Shown: one piece after another, positions 44,784 through 53,154 of the stretch
Numbering within the stretch: the first letter of the stretch is position 1
Layout of the letters: the number at the start of each line of letters is the position of its first letter
NCBI RefSeq assembly: GCF_021390395.1
Contig: NZ_JAJUWT010000003.1
Location: forward strand, 124,001-188,000
Reading direction: 5' to 3'
Length of the DNA: 64,000 nt
Source: Saccharothrix sp. S26
Lineage (GTDB): Bacteria; Actinomycetota; Actinomycetes; Mycobacteriales; Pseudonocardiaceae
Translations under genes and position numbers: made by a program
Notes under the pieces: generated by a model
The model's input: only the letters and a program-made list of their open reading frames with translations
What the model was told of the DNA's origin: nothing
The model's database searches: none

Positions 44784-45553
44784 TCAGCGTGCCGGGTCGC
44801 GGTTGTAGAGCACCCGCGCCCTGGCGCACCCGACGGCGGTGATCACCAGGCACCAGCCGACCGCCCAGTACCCGCTGTTCCCGATCGGCGTGCCGACGAG
44901 CAGCCCGCGCAGGGTGTCGGTGATCGGCGTGAACGGCTGGTTCTCGGCGACCCACGCCAGCCCGCTCGACATCGAGTCGGTCGGCACGAACGCGCTGCTG
45001 ATGAACGGCAGGAACTGCAACGGCAGCGTGGAGGTGTTCGCGCCGGCGACCGTCTTCGCGCCCATGCCGAGCGCGATGCCCAGCCAGGTGAACGCGAGCG
45101 CGAGCAGGACCAGCAACCCGGCCGCCGCCAACCAGCCGCGGAGGTCGGCCGCCGGCCGGAACCCGGTCAGCAGGGCCAGTCCGATCACGACGGTCAGGCT
45201 GACCACCGTGTTGAGCAGGCTGCTCAGCGCCTGCCCCGTCAGCACGGAGTAGCGGGAGATCGCCATGGTGCGGAACCGGGCGATGACGCCCTCGCCCATG
45301 TCGGTGTTGATGTTGATCGAGGTCCACGCGGCGCCCGAGCCGACGGCCATCACCAGGATGCCCGGCACCAGGTAGTCCACATAGGACGCGCCGCCCGGCG
45401 TGGCGGCGCCCAGCGAGCCGCCGAAGACGTGCACGAACAACAACATCATCATCACCGGCATGCCGATCGTGCCGATCGACATCATCGGGAAGCGCTGCAT
45501 GTGCCGCAGGTTGCGGCGCAGCATGGTGGTCGTGTCGCGGATGGCCAGGGTGC

Positions 45554-45557
<4 letters not shown>
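44784..45557 (-). CDS. ABC-2 type transporter permease, DrrB-like
   Basis: A 257-residue membrane protein with six helices and the ABC-2 signature near residues 60-110 (VDYLVPGILVMAVGSGAAWT, then DMGEGVIARFRTMAISRYSV). It ends in a basic tail. Its ATG overlaps the ATPase stop (ATGA). Together they form a daunorubicin-resistance-type exporter; the substrate is unknown. Confidence 0.9.
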
Positions 45558-46480
<923 letters not shown>

Positions 46481-46550
46481 GGGTGGTCTCCTTCTTGGTG
46501 ATGGCCGGCGGCAGGGACCGCACGTCGGCGTCCCGCAGTGGTGTTGTGTG

Positions 46551-47390
46551 CTACGCGCGGCGGATGACGATGTCGCCCAAGGACGTGCGGGCGTGCACCT
46601 CGACCCGCTCCTCCCCGTCACCCGGCGCGTCGGCGTTGCTCAGCTCGTTGCGCACGCGGCCCGCGACCGAGCGCACGTCCAGCCAGGCGGCCGTGCCCTC
46701 GCGGATGCCGACCTCCACCTCGCCCGCGGAGGTCTCCACGACGACCGAGCCGCGCACGACCTCGTCGACGCGGATGCGACCGTTGGCGGTCTTGGCGTGC
46801 ACGTCGCCCGCGGCGTGGCCGACGAAGATGTCGCCGTTGGCCGCGCCGGCCCGCAGCTCGCCGGTGACCTCGCCGACCCGGGTCGCGCCGTTGGAGTTCT
46901 TCACCGCGCCGGAGCCGTCCAGCCGGTCGACGCGCAGCTCACCGGAGCCGGTCGACAGCTCGGCGCGGCCGGTGACCCGCTCGACCGCCACGTCACCGTG
47001 CGAGGTGGAGGCCTTGAGCGCGGCCGTGTCCTGCAACCGGATGTGACCGGCGGAGGTCTTGAAGCGGCACTCGCCCAACGCGCCCTCGGCGCGGAACTCG
47101 GTGAGCGAGCCCTGCGCGACGACCTGCGAGCCGGCGGGCAGCCGCACCACCACGTCGACCGTGCCGGTCTTGCCGAAGATGCCGCGCGACCGGGGCGTGC
47201 GGACGGTCAGGCGGCCGGCGGCGAAGTCGACCGAGGTGCCGTCGACGGCGGCGCGGTCCTTGCCGTTGTCCGGGTCGGCGGGGTGGAGCTCGACCTCGGT
47301 GTCGTCGCGGTCGGTGGCGGTGATCAGGACGCTGCCGGCGACGACGTCGACGTCCAGCGTGATGGGTTCGGGCGTGGCGAAAGAAGGCAT
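46551..47390 (-). CDS. DUF4097 beta-strand repeat protein
   Basis: A 279-residue protein of repeated short beta strands, as in DUF4097 adhesin-like proteins. Repeats such as AELSTGSGELRVDRLDGS, AGAANGDIFVGHAAGDVHAK and AKTANGRIRVDEVVRGS show a period of about 20 residues, suggesting a beta-helix. There is no signal peptide, so it may be cytoplasmic. It lies between a HicB-like regulator and an ABC exporter, a recurring actinomycete arrangement. Function unknown. Confidence 0.8.
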   Translation of the reverse strand: MPSFATPEPITLDVDVVAGSVLITATDRDDTEVELHPADPDNGKDRAAVDGTSVDFAAGRLTVRTPRSRGIFGKTGTVDVVVRLPAGSQVVAQGSLTEFRAEGALGECRFKTSAGHIRLQDTAALKASTSHGDVAVERVTGRAELSTGSGELRVDRLDGSGAVKNSNGATRVGEVTGELRAGAANGDIFVGHAAGDVHAKTANGRIRVDEVVRGSVVVETSAGEVEVGIREGTAAWLDVRSVAGRVRNELSNADAPGDGEERVEVHARTSLGDIVIRRA

Positions 47391-47430
47391 GGCTGTCCCC
47401 TGTGAGATGGTCTGATCGGTGTTCTCGCGG

Positions 47431-47919
47431 CTAGCGGACCCAGCCGGTGAAGCTCTGGCGGCCGGGGGCGCGGGTGGCCGGCCGACCGCCGTGCCCGAGC
47501 CCGGCCGCGGCGGCGCGCACCAGCCAGGCGTTGACGGAGACGCCCTCCCGGCTCGCGGCCTCCTCGACCCGCTGCTTGAGGTGCTCGGGCAGCCGCAGGT
47601 TGATCCGCGCGACCGCGCCCTCCTCGACCACCAGCGGTGGCAGCTCCGTGGCATCACCCTGGCTCGCCGTGGCACCATCCGGCACCGTGACGACGAACTC
47701 AGGATCACGCCCACGCAACCGCACGTCGACCGAGCCCGGCGCGAGATCCCGCGTGATCTCGTCCACGGCCGCGGACAGGGCTTCGAGCAGCGTCAACCGC
47801 ACCGCCGACTCCAGCGGGGCGACGAGTCGTTCGGCCAGCGCCCGCGCCTCCTCCCCGCCTGCCTCGGCGGCGGTGGCGAGCTCCTGGCGCAGGTTGTCGA
47901 CGTACGGCGTCAAATCCAT
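47431..47919 (-). CDS. HicB/RHH-like regulatory protein
   Basis: A 162-residue protein. The C-terminal third is a ribbon-helix-helix-type DNA-binding segment (ARINLRLPEHLKQRVEEAAS, then REGVSVNAWLVRAAAAGL) similar to HicB antitoxins. The N-terminal two-thirds is helical (YVDNLRQELATAAEAGGEEA). There is no HicA toxin gene nearby, so it is probably a regulator of the DUF4097-ABC operon that it heads. The ATG overlaps the first of three iterons. Confidence 0.75.
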   Translation of the reverse strand: MDLTPYVDNLRQELATAAEAGGEEARALAERLVAPLESAVRLTLLEALSAAVDEITRDLAPGSVDVRLRGRDPEFVVTVPDGATASQGDATELPPLVVEEGAVARINLRLPEHLKQRVEEAASREGVSVNAWLVRAAAAGLGHGGRPATRAPGRQSFTGWVR

Positions 47920-47949
47920 GGCACCACTATGGCACCACTGTGGCACCAT
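47919..47949 (-). promoter_or_regulatory. Three 11-bp-spaced TGGCACCA iterons
   Basis: TGGCACCAC at 47919-47927 and 47930-47938, and TGGCACCAT at 47941-47949, repeat at a strict 11-bp period on one DNA face. The first touches the start codon of the HicB-like gene. This is a good candidate for cooperative autoregulation by an RHH protein. Confidence 0.6.
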
Positions 47950-48030
47950 CGCAAGTAGCCCGTGGCGCCACCGAGGTGAGTGGCGGGCGGTTCGGTCGTG
48001 ACACTCTTTCGGGTGGAATCGTGTCCTCGA

Positions 48031-48045
48031 TGGACCAGTGGTCCA
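48031..48045. promoter_or_regulatory. Palindrome TGGACCA-G-TGGTCCA
   Basis: A perfect 15-bp palindrome with a single central base, about 306 bp before the Fic-like start. A near-copy lies before the TPR gene at 50525. Confidence 0.4.
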
Positions 48046-48295
48046 TTTCGGAACGTGACCGGACCGCGTGATCACTTTCGTCGATGTCGAGTGGTATGGA
48101 ATACCGCAGCTCGCGGCCGGTGCTGCCGGAAACGGCGGTGCTAGCCGCTCGCCGAGGTCTTCATGCACGCTGACCTGGACTTATGACGGGCTGACCGAGC
48201 GGTTGGCCGTAATTTTGCGGGATGCACCAAAGTTGTGACTCGAATGGCCTAATGGACGTATTCAAGTCGATGTGTAGGGAAGGGTGGCATAGCTT

Positions 48296-48307
48296 CACAT
48301 CGATGTG
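48296..48307. promoter_or_regulatory. 12-bp palindrome CACATCGATGTG
   Basis: A perfect palindrome 44 bp before the Fic-like ATG, in an AT-richer stretch. Possible operator for that gene. Confidence 0.35.
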
Positions 48308-48351
48308 GGAATGCCTTGCCAAAGACTCGGCCGTCGTGCCAGGGTTCGCCC

Positions 48352-49530
48352 ATGAATTACCGCCCCCTGCCCGACGGGCAGTGGTCGCCGGTGCCCGAAC
48401 TGCCCGGCATCCCCGAAGAACTCCGGCGCGAAGGCGCCTACCTGCCACCCCCGCTGCCCTCGGACCTGGCGCTGCCGGTGTCGACCTACCGGCGGTGCGC
48501 CGAGGCCGAGCACGCGCTCGGACGCCTGGACGAGGCGGCCGAGCGGTTGCACGTGAGAGCCGCGCTCGTGCGGGCGACCCAGGTCCGTGACGCGAACAGC
48601 TCAGCCGGGCTGTCCGGGGTCGTGGTGGGTCTGCGCGAGACGTTCGCGGCGGACCTGCTGGCGTCGCAGGACGGCCCGCTCCCCACCGACAGCGCCGCGC
48701 CGTCGCAGCTGGTGGCCCCGTTCCTGCGGGCGTGCGACCACGGCCTGGCGCGGGTCCGCGACGGTGCGCCGGTCGACGCCGAGCTGGTCGGCGAGGTCGC
48801 CGCGATCATGACCGGCGGCACGCCCGGCCGTCGCCTGCAGGACGTGCTGCGCGACGCGCCCGGCCGGTTGGGCGTCAGCGACGGGCGGGCCTACCTGCTG
48901 ACCGCGACCGGCGCGCACCTCGTGGCCCTGCTGGAGCAGTGGTCGACCTGGGTGCGCGAGGAGGACGAGCAGCCGAGGATCGCCAAGGTCGCGCTCGCGC
49001 ACTACCAGCTCGAGGTGCTGCAACCGTTCCCGACGGCCAACGGGCACGTGGCGCGCACGTTCTCGACGCTGGAGATGGTGCGGTGCGGGCTGGTGCGCGA
49101 CCAGGTGCTGCCGCTGTCGGTGTGGCTGGACACCGCGTTGGCCGAGTACCAGCGGCAGATCCGCGACGTCGTCGACACCGGGCGCGTGGACCGCTGGGTC
49201 GACTTCTTCGCCACCGCCGTGCGCGACCTGGCGCTGGCGCAACTGCGGCTGATCGGCCACCTGGAGCGACTCGCCGCCGACTACGCCGTCCGCCTGCCGC
49301 GCAAGGGGAAGCTGCCGCAGGTGGCCGCCGAGCTGATCGGCTTCCCCGTCGTGGACCACCGATCGCTGCGGGAGCGTTACGGCATCACCGCCAAGGCCGC
49401 CACCGACCTCACCGCCCGCCTGGTGGAGCTGGGCGTCCTCGTCCCGTGGGAGCACTCCGGCTACCGCCGCGTGTTCCTTTGCCGGGACGTGCTGCGCCTG
49501 CTCGCCGACCACCCCGACACCACCGCTTGA
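48352..49530 (+). CDS. Fic-family protein with degenerate active site
   Basis: A 392-residue protein with the layout of SoFic-type Fic proteins: an N-terminal Fic_N-like part, the Fic core and a C-terminal winged helix (RSLRERYGITAKAATDLTAR). The core motif, canonically HPFxDGNGRxxR, reads QPFPTANGHVAR at 224-235, so the catalytic His, the acidic residue and the first Arg are all changed. The inhibitory helix motif SxxxEG near residue 84 reads SSAGLSG, without the Glu. AMP transfer is therefore unlikely. It may keep only DNA or protein binding. Confidence 0.8.
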   Translation: MNYRPLPDGQWSPVPELPGIPEELRREGAYLPPPLPSDLALPVSTYRRCAEAEHALGRLDEAAERLHVRAALVRATQVRDANSSAGLSGVVVGLRETFAADLLASQDGPLPTDSAAPSQLVAPFLRACDHGLARVRDGAPVDAELVGEVAAIMTGGTPGRRLQDVLRDAPGRLGVSDGRAYLLTATGAHLVALLEQWSTWVREEDEQPRIAKVALAHYQLEVLQPFPTANGHVARTFSTLEMVRCGLVRDQVLPLSVWLDTALAEYQRQIRDVVDTGRVDRWVDFFATAVRDLALAQLRLIGHLERLAADYAVRLPRKGKLPQVAAELIGFPVVDHRSLRERYGITAKAATDLTARLVELGVLVPWEHSGYRRVFLCRDVLRLLADHPDTTA

Positions 49531-49557
49531 CGACCAGGGAAGAACGCGAGAACACCG

Positions 49558-49722
49558 ATGAGCACACCATCCCCCGACCCGTCCCCGCGATGCTCGCGCG
49601 CCGGCTGCCGCCGGCGGGACTGCCGCGGTCGGCACCGCTCAGCGGCCCGGCCCCGGGTCCGGCCCGTCCTCGGACTGCTGATCCAGGTCGGCGTGGCCCT
49701 GCTGCACTGGTTCCGGGACTGA
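49558..49722 (+). CDS. Possible small Cys-containing protein
   Basis: A 54-residue frame 27 nt after the Fic-like stop. Three Cys at regular five-residue spacing and a His (CSRAGCRRRDCRGRH) could bind zinc. The end (GLLIQVGVALLHWF) is hydrophobic. It overlaps the 3' end of the convergent TPR gene by 84 nt. Only position and the Cys pattern support it. Confidence 0.3.
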   Translation: MSTPSPDPSPRCSRAGCRRRDCRGRHRSAARPRVRPVLGLLIQVGVALLHWFRD

Positions 49723-50490
49723 CTCCAGCTCCGCGACCAGGTCGCGCACCCGCTGTGCCGCCGCGTCGTCGGTGCCGATGAGCAGCGCGAGCGCGCGGTT
49801 GAACCGCCGGTGGGCTTCGGCGCGGTTGCCGGACAACCACAGCGCCCGGCCCAGCTCGGGCAGGCACCGCGCGCGTGCGGCGGGATCGGCCAGGTCCTCG
49901 AACAGCCTGTCCGCGCGGGTCAGGTACTTGATCGCGGAGTCGTGCCTGCCCACCTCGATCATCAACGCGCCCAGGTGCGCCAGCGCCCGTGCCGCGCCCG
50001 GCCGGTCGTCGTGCAGGAGGTACAGCTCCAGGGTCTCGTCGGCGCACCCGACGACCTTGTGCAACCGGCCCTGGGCGCGGTAGGTCGTGGCCAGGTCGTG
50101 CAACGCGGCGGCCGCCGCGTCCGGGTCGTCGTCGCGCAGGCGGTGGATGGCCAGCTCACGCATGCCGGCGACGGCGGCGAGGCGGAGCGCACCCCGGGCG
50201 CGTAACGACTGCGCGGCGCGGCGGAAACCCGTGGCCAGCAACAAGGACGTGGGCAGCACCGCGGCCAGTTGCGCTCCCACGTCCAGCAGCTCGCGCGACC
50301 ACCCCTCGTCCACGTTCGCCGGGACCACCGGCCACACGTCGGCGAACAACGCGACCGCGGCCTCCGGTTCGGCCAGCGCGTCGCGGAGGGCGGGCAGCAG
50401 CTCGTCCCGGTGCGCGTCGAACCAGTCGTGCCCGCTGGTCCGCAGCTCCTGGCGCAACCGCGCGGCCGCGTGCCGTGGCTCGTCGCTCAC
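49639..50490 (-). CDS. TPR-repeat protein
   Basis: A 283-residue helical protein with at least four TPR-like repeats from about residue 105 (AAAAALHDLATTYRAQGRLH, then AARALAHLGALMIEVGRHDS and LPELGRALWLSGNRAEAHRR). The C-terminus is acidic and Gln-rich. GTG 50490 has a good ribosome site (GGAAGGA); an in-frame ATG 51 nt upstream is possible. Probably a scaffold or regulator. It converges on the Fic-like gene. Confidence 0.75.
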   Translation of the reverse strand: MSDEPRHAAARLRQELRTSGHDWFDAHRDELLPALRDALAEPEAAVALFADVWPVVPANVDEGWSRELLDVGAQLAAVLPTSLLLATGFRRAAQSLRARGALRLAAVAGMRELAIHRLRDDDPDAAAAALHDLATTYRAQGRLHKVVGCADETLELYLLHDDRPGAARALAHLGALMIEVGRHDSAIKYLTRADRLFEDLADPAARARCLPELGRALWLSGNRAEAHRRFNRALALLIGTDDAAAQRVRDLVAELESVPEPVQQGHADLDQQSEDGPDPGPGR

Positions 50491-50524
50491 CTCGTGCCAT
50501 CCTTCCGCGTCCCCGTCTCGGTGG

Positions 50525-50537
50525 TGGACCACTGGTC
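50525..50537. promoter_or_regulatory. Palindromic motif TGGACCA-C-TGGTC
   Basis: It matches the palindrome at 48031 over the shared core GGACCA-S-TGGTC and lies 35 bp before the TPR gene start. A common regulator is possible. Confidence 0.35.
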
Positions 50538-50664
50538 TCATCGCCCTGCGGCGTCACTTGATCACGAGTGTCAACCAAACGGGTGAGCGCGCACACCGCT
50601 GAAGTGGCGGACTCTCGGCGGAACCGATCACACGTGCGCGGGACCGTGACGCCACGGACCGTCA

Positions 50665-50895
50665 TCACCGCTGGGTGGGGACGATCTCGAAGAGGTCGTC
50701 GAACTGCATCGGCGCGAGCGCGGTCAACGCGCCGCCGATGAACGCCGCACCGGGCTGGAGGTCACCGCTGAGGACGCGCGCGACCGTGGAGCGGTTGACC
50801 TCCATCGCCTTGGCCAGCGCGTAGTCCGACCGGAACCCGGCGAGGCGGACGGATTTGGCGAAGGCATCGGTGCGGAGCTTGATCGTGTACGGCAT
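50665..50895 (-). CDS. Small HTH regulator
   Basis: A 76-residue Cro/CI-like protein. The HTH spans residues about 18-48 (LAGFRSDYALAKAMEVNRST then VARVLSGDLQPGAAFIGGAL). It is divergent from a second XRE gene, and the 163 bp between them hold four matching operators. This resembles a phage or mobile-element switch. Start ATG 50895. Confidence 0.75.
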   Translation of the reverse strand: MPYTIKLRTDAFAKSVRLAGFRSDYALAKAMEVNRSTVARVLSGDLQPGAAFIGGALTALAPMQFDDLFEIVPTQR

Positions 50896-50907
50896 GGCCA
50901 GCCTTGT

Positions 50908-50991
50908 GTTGTGCGCACCCAACGCAGGTTGTGTGCTCACAACGCTAGGCAGTTTGTTTTGTTCGCGCAACTATCGTTGTGTATGGACAAC
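50908..50991. promoter_or_regulatory. Four-operator switch region
   Basis: Four 16-bp sites start at 50908, 50928, 50956 and 50976 with the form GTTGTG-N4-CACAAC. All keep the outer GTT and AAC. The sites within each pair are exactly 20 bp apart (two helical turns), and the pairs are 28 bp apart. One pair lies near each divergent gene. Binding by one or both small HTH proteins is the obvious inference. Confidence 0.7.
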
Positions 50992-51058
50992 GTGCAGGTC
51001 AGCCCTACCTGGGGGGTGTGCCCAACCAGCGTTGCGTGCGCGCACGTACCATGGCGTG

Positions 51059-51391
51059 GTGACCAAAGCCGAGAGTGCGGACTCGTCCTGGTCGGACTTC
51101 GTCCAGAAGCACATGGACGACCGCGGGATGACCACCGGAGAGCTGACCGAGAAGACGGGCTTCGACCGAAGCCGCCTGACCGCCTGGCGAAAGGGCGAAC
51201 GCCCAACCCTCGACACCGCCCGCGTCGTCGCCAAGGCGTTCGACCTGAGCCCCCTGGAAGTGATGGTGGCCGCCAAACTCCTCACCGCCGAGGAAGCGGG
51301 CCTGCGCGGCGTCACCACCCCGGACCCGAGCGCCCTGACGGATCAACAACTGCTGTCCGAACTGGCCCGCCGCCTCAAGCGCACGTCCTGA
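51059..51391 (+). CDS. XRE family regulator
   Basis: A 110-residue HTH protein. The HTH is HMDDRGMTTGELTEKTGFDR then SRLTAWRKGERPTLDTARVV (residues about 18-57), followed by a helical tail. The GTG at 51059 follows ATG-less sequence just downstream of the operator array. Pairs of divergent XRE genes with shared operators set bistable states in phages and integrative elements. Confidence 0.78.
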   Translation: MTKAESADSSWSDFVQKHMDDRGMTTGELTEKTGFDRSRLTAWRKGERPTLDTARVVAKAFDLSPLEVMVAAKLLTAEEAGLRGVTTPDPSALTDQQLLSELARRLKRTS

Positions 51392-51437
51392 CGTAGCCGC
51401 CACGACCGGCTCGACCCTTCGAGCCGGTCCCAACCCC

Positions 51438-51692
51438 TTACGTGCTCACGGCGCGGGGTGATGGTCCGTCGACGAGCTGGAAGAGAAAGTCCGAGGGACC
51501 CCGCACGCCGGCGTGCTCTTGGATGGCGTGCGCCCAACCAAGTGCCGTTCCCCAGCCGAAGCGCTCGTGCAGCCAGTCACCGAAAGCGCGGCCGGAGCCG
51601 ATCGGAAACGGCTCCGAGACACCGTGGACCTGTAGCGCCACCCGGACCCACATACCCGGCCGACCCCGAACATCGTCGAGCCACTCGTACAC
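51438..51692 (-). CDS. Hypothetical protein, perhaps internally shortened
   Basis: An 84-residue protein beginning VYEWLDDVRGRPGMWVR, a start I associate with a larger actinomycete family of unknown function, and ending with FGWGTALGWAHAIQEHAGVR. The middle seems shorter than in that family, so it may be a remnant. GTG 51692 is used; an open frame continues to 51794. It is next to the breakpoint of the integrative-element remnant. Confidence 0.45.
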   Translation of the reverse strand: MYEWLDDVRGRPGMWVRVALQVHGVSEPFPIGSGRAFGDWLHERFGWGTALGWAHAIQEHAGVRGPSDFLFQLVDGPSPRAVST

Positions 51693-51800
51693 GCTCGCCC
51701 ACTCCGCCGGTCGCCTTGCCCTTCGCCCGGTCGCCACTGCCCGTGACCATGCCGCAAGCCTATGGACCGACCTCTCCCCACGGAGCGGGGCCACTCGGCG

Positions 51801-51877
51801 TTCGGCACACCGCAGTCTCGGTGACGCTCAACGGTGGTGTTCCGGCCACCGCGGTGGCAGAGCGGGCGGGATACTCC
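51801..51877 (+). pseudogene. Integrase 3' fragment
   Basis: These 77 bases match 54376-54452 of the integrase gene at 66 positions and encode RHTAVSVTLNGGVPATAVAE, the counterpart of RHAAVSLMLNGGVPATEVAE around the catalytic Arg-His of the integrase. The similarity stops abruptly before the Rep sequence, without an integrase end. Confidence 0.8.
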
Positions 51878-52930
51878 GCACGCGGCCTTGGGCGCGGACT
51901 TGACCACGACCGGCTTCATCACAGCTACGGCAAGGTGCGCGCGGATGGCACGCCGGTCGACCCGGACAGCTACGACTACCGGCGGGCGGCTCGGGACGCG
52001 GTGCACTTCGCAGCACTGCTGGATCGGTTCGTGCAGAACCTGCGGCGGTGCGTCGGGTGGGATGTGCAGTACTTCTCGACCGTTGAGCCTCAGCGACGAC
52101 TGGCGCCACACTGGCACGCCGCTATCAGGGGTTCGATCTCGCGGGCGGAGCTGCGAGCGGTGGCTGAGGCCACGTATCACCAGGTGTGGTGGCCCAACCA
52201 CGATGAGATCAAGTACAGCGGCGACAACCGGCCGGTGTGGGACGCGCGGGCGAAGGGGTTCGTTGACCCGACCACCCGTGAACCGCTGCCGACGTGGGAT
52301 GAAGCGCTGGACCAGGTGGAGCGTCCGGCGCACGTGGCGCGGTTCGGGGTGCAGGTGCACTCCAAGAGCATCCTCGGCGGCACCGAAGAGGCCGGTCGGC
52401 ACATCGGCTACCTGACGAAATACCTGACCAAGAGCATCGGTGAGTGCTTCGACGCCCGGACCACCCGCCAGGAGGACCACGCCGAACGGCTGTGCGCTGA
52501 GCTGGCCGTGACGCCGTGCTCTCCGCAGTGCCCGGTGTGGCTGCTCTACGGCATCCAACCCAAGGGCGCTCGCCTGTCGATGGAACCTGGCCGGTGCAAG
52601 GGCAAGGCACACAAGCGCTCAACGCTCGGCGTAGCCGGTCGGCGGGTGCTGGTGTCGCGGAAGTGGTCCGGGAAGTCGCTCGCCGACCACAAGCACGATC
52701 GCAAGGAATTCGTTCGGCAATTGCTTGCCGATGTGGGGATCACTGGGGACGACCAGCCCAAACGGGTCGTCTGGAACAACGTGCGACCCGGTGACCCGAA
52801 CGTGCCCCCAAGACCACACCTGCTACTGCGGGCGGTCGCGGAGCGGCGTCGATGGAAGGCCGAGTACACGGCGGCGCTGCTCGCCTCGGCCAGTCCGCCA
52901 GATCGTTCGGCAACGTCTCAAGCTGCGTAA
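51878..52930 (+). pseudogene. AICE replication initiator (RepSA-like), 5'-truncated
   Basis: About 350 residues of a pSAM2-type replication initiator. Recognised segments are VDPDSYDYRRAARDAVHFAA, VQYFSTVEPQRRLAPHWHAA (with the His-x-His of the rolling-circle type), TYHQVWWPNHDEIKYSGDN and HIGYLTKYLTKSIGEC. Family members have another 100 or more residues in front; here the frame runs instead into the integrase fragment. The fusion is in frame and might be translated, but it is unlikely to initiate replication. Xis follows 14 nt after the stop. Confidence 0.75.
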
Positions 52931-52944
52931 ACGGGGGTTCGGGG

Positions 52945-53154
52945 ATGAGTGGCAAGGTGCGTGAGCTGGCTCAGTTGATGTCTGTTCCGGAGATGCTGGA
53001 GGCCCTGGGCGGGGAGGTCTCGCGGGACACGTTCTACAAGTGGCGGCAGACGGGGAAGGGGCCTCGGTGCTTCTCGCTGCCCAACGGCGAGCTGCGGTGC
53101 AAGCGGGTCGACTTCCTCGCTTGGCTCGATGACCTGTACCGGGCGGCGGCATGA
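52945..53154 (+). CDS. xis: Excisionase-like HTH protein
   Basis: A 69-residue AlpA/MerR-type DNA-binding protein: LMSVPEMLEALGGEVSRDTF then YKWRQTGKGPRCFSLPNGEL. It sits directly before the integrase with an ATGA overlap (53151-53154), the standard AICE arrangement, and should assist excision. Confidence 0.85.
   Translation: MSGKVRELAQLMSVPEMLEALGGEVSRDTFYKWRQTGKGPRCFSLPNGELRCKRVDFLAWLDDLYRAAA

Larger units (their letters stand above)
47950..48351. other. Gene-free region upstream of the Fic-like gene
   Basis: About 400 bp that are visibly less GC-rich than their surroundings (48060-48310). I see no supported gene. It holds two palindromes annotated separately (48031 and 48296) and presumably the promoter of the Fic-like gene. 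Confidence 0.5.

Noticed and set aside
47919..47949. Possible CRISPR-like array
   Set aside because: Only three copies with 2-bp spacers. The pattern is that of operator iterons. No cas genes are present in the window.
49558..49722. Strong call for the small Cys-containing ORF
   Set aside because: Kept only as a low-confidence feature because it overlaps a convergent gene and lacks a good ribosome site.
51458..51800. Upstream extension of the Rep frame to 51458
   Set aside because: This part has no Rep similarity and runs opposite a hypothetical gene. The integrase-like fragment begins only at 51801.
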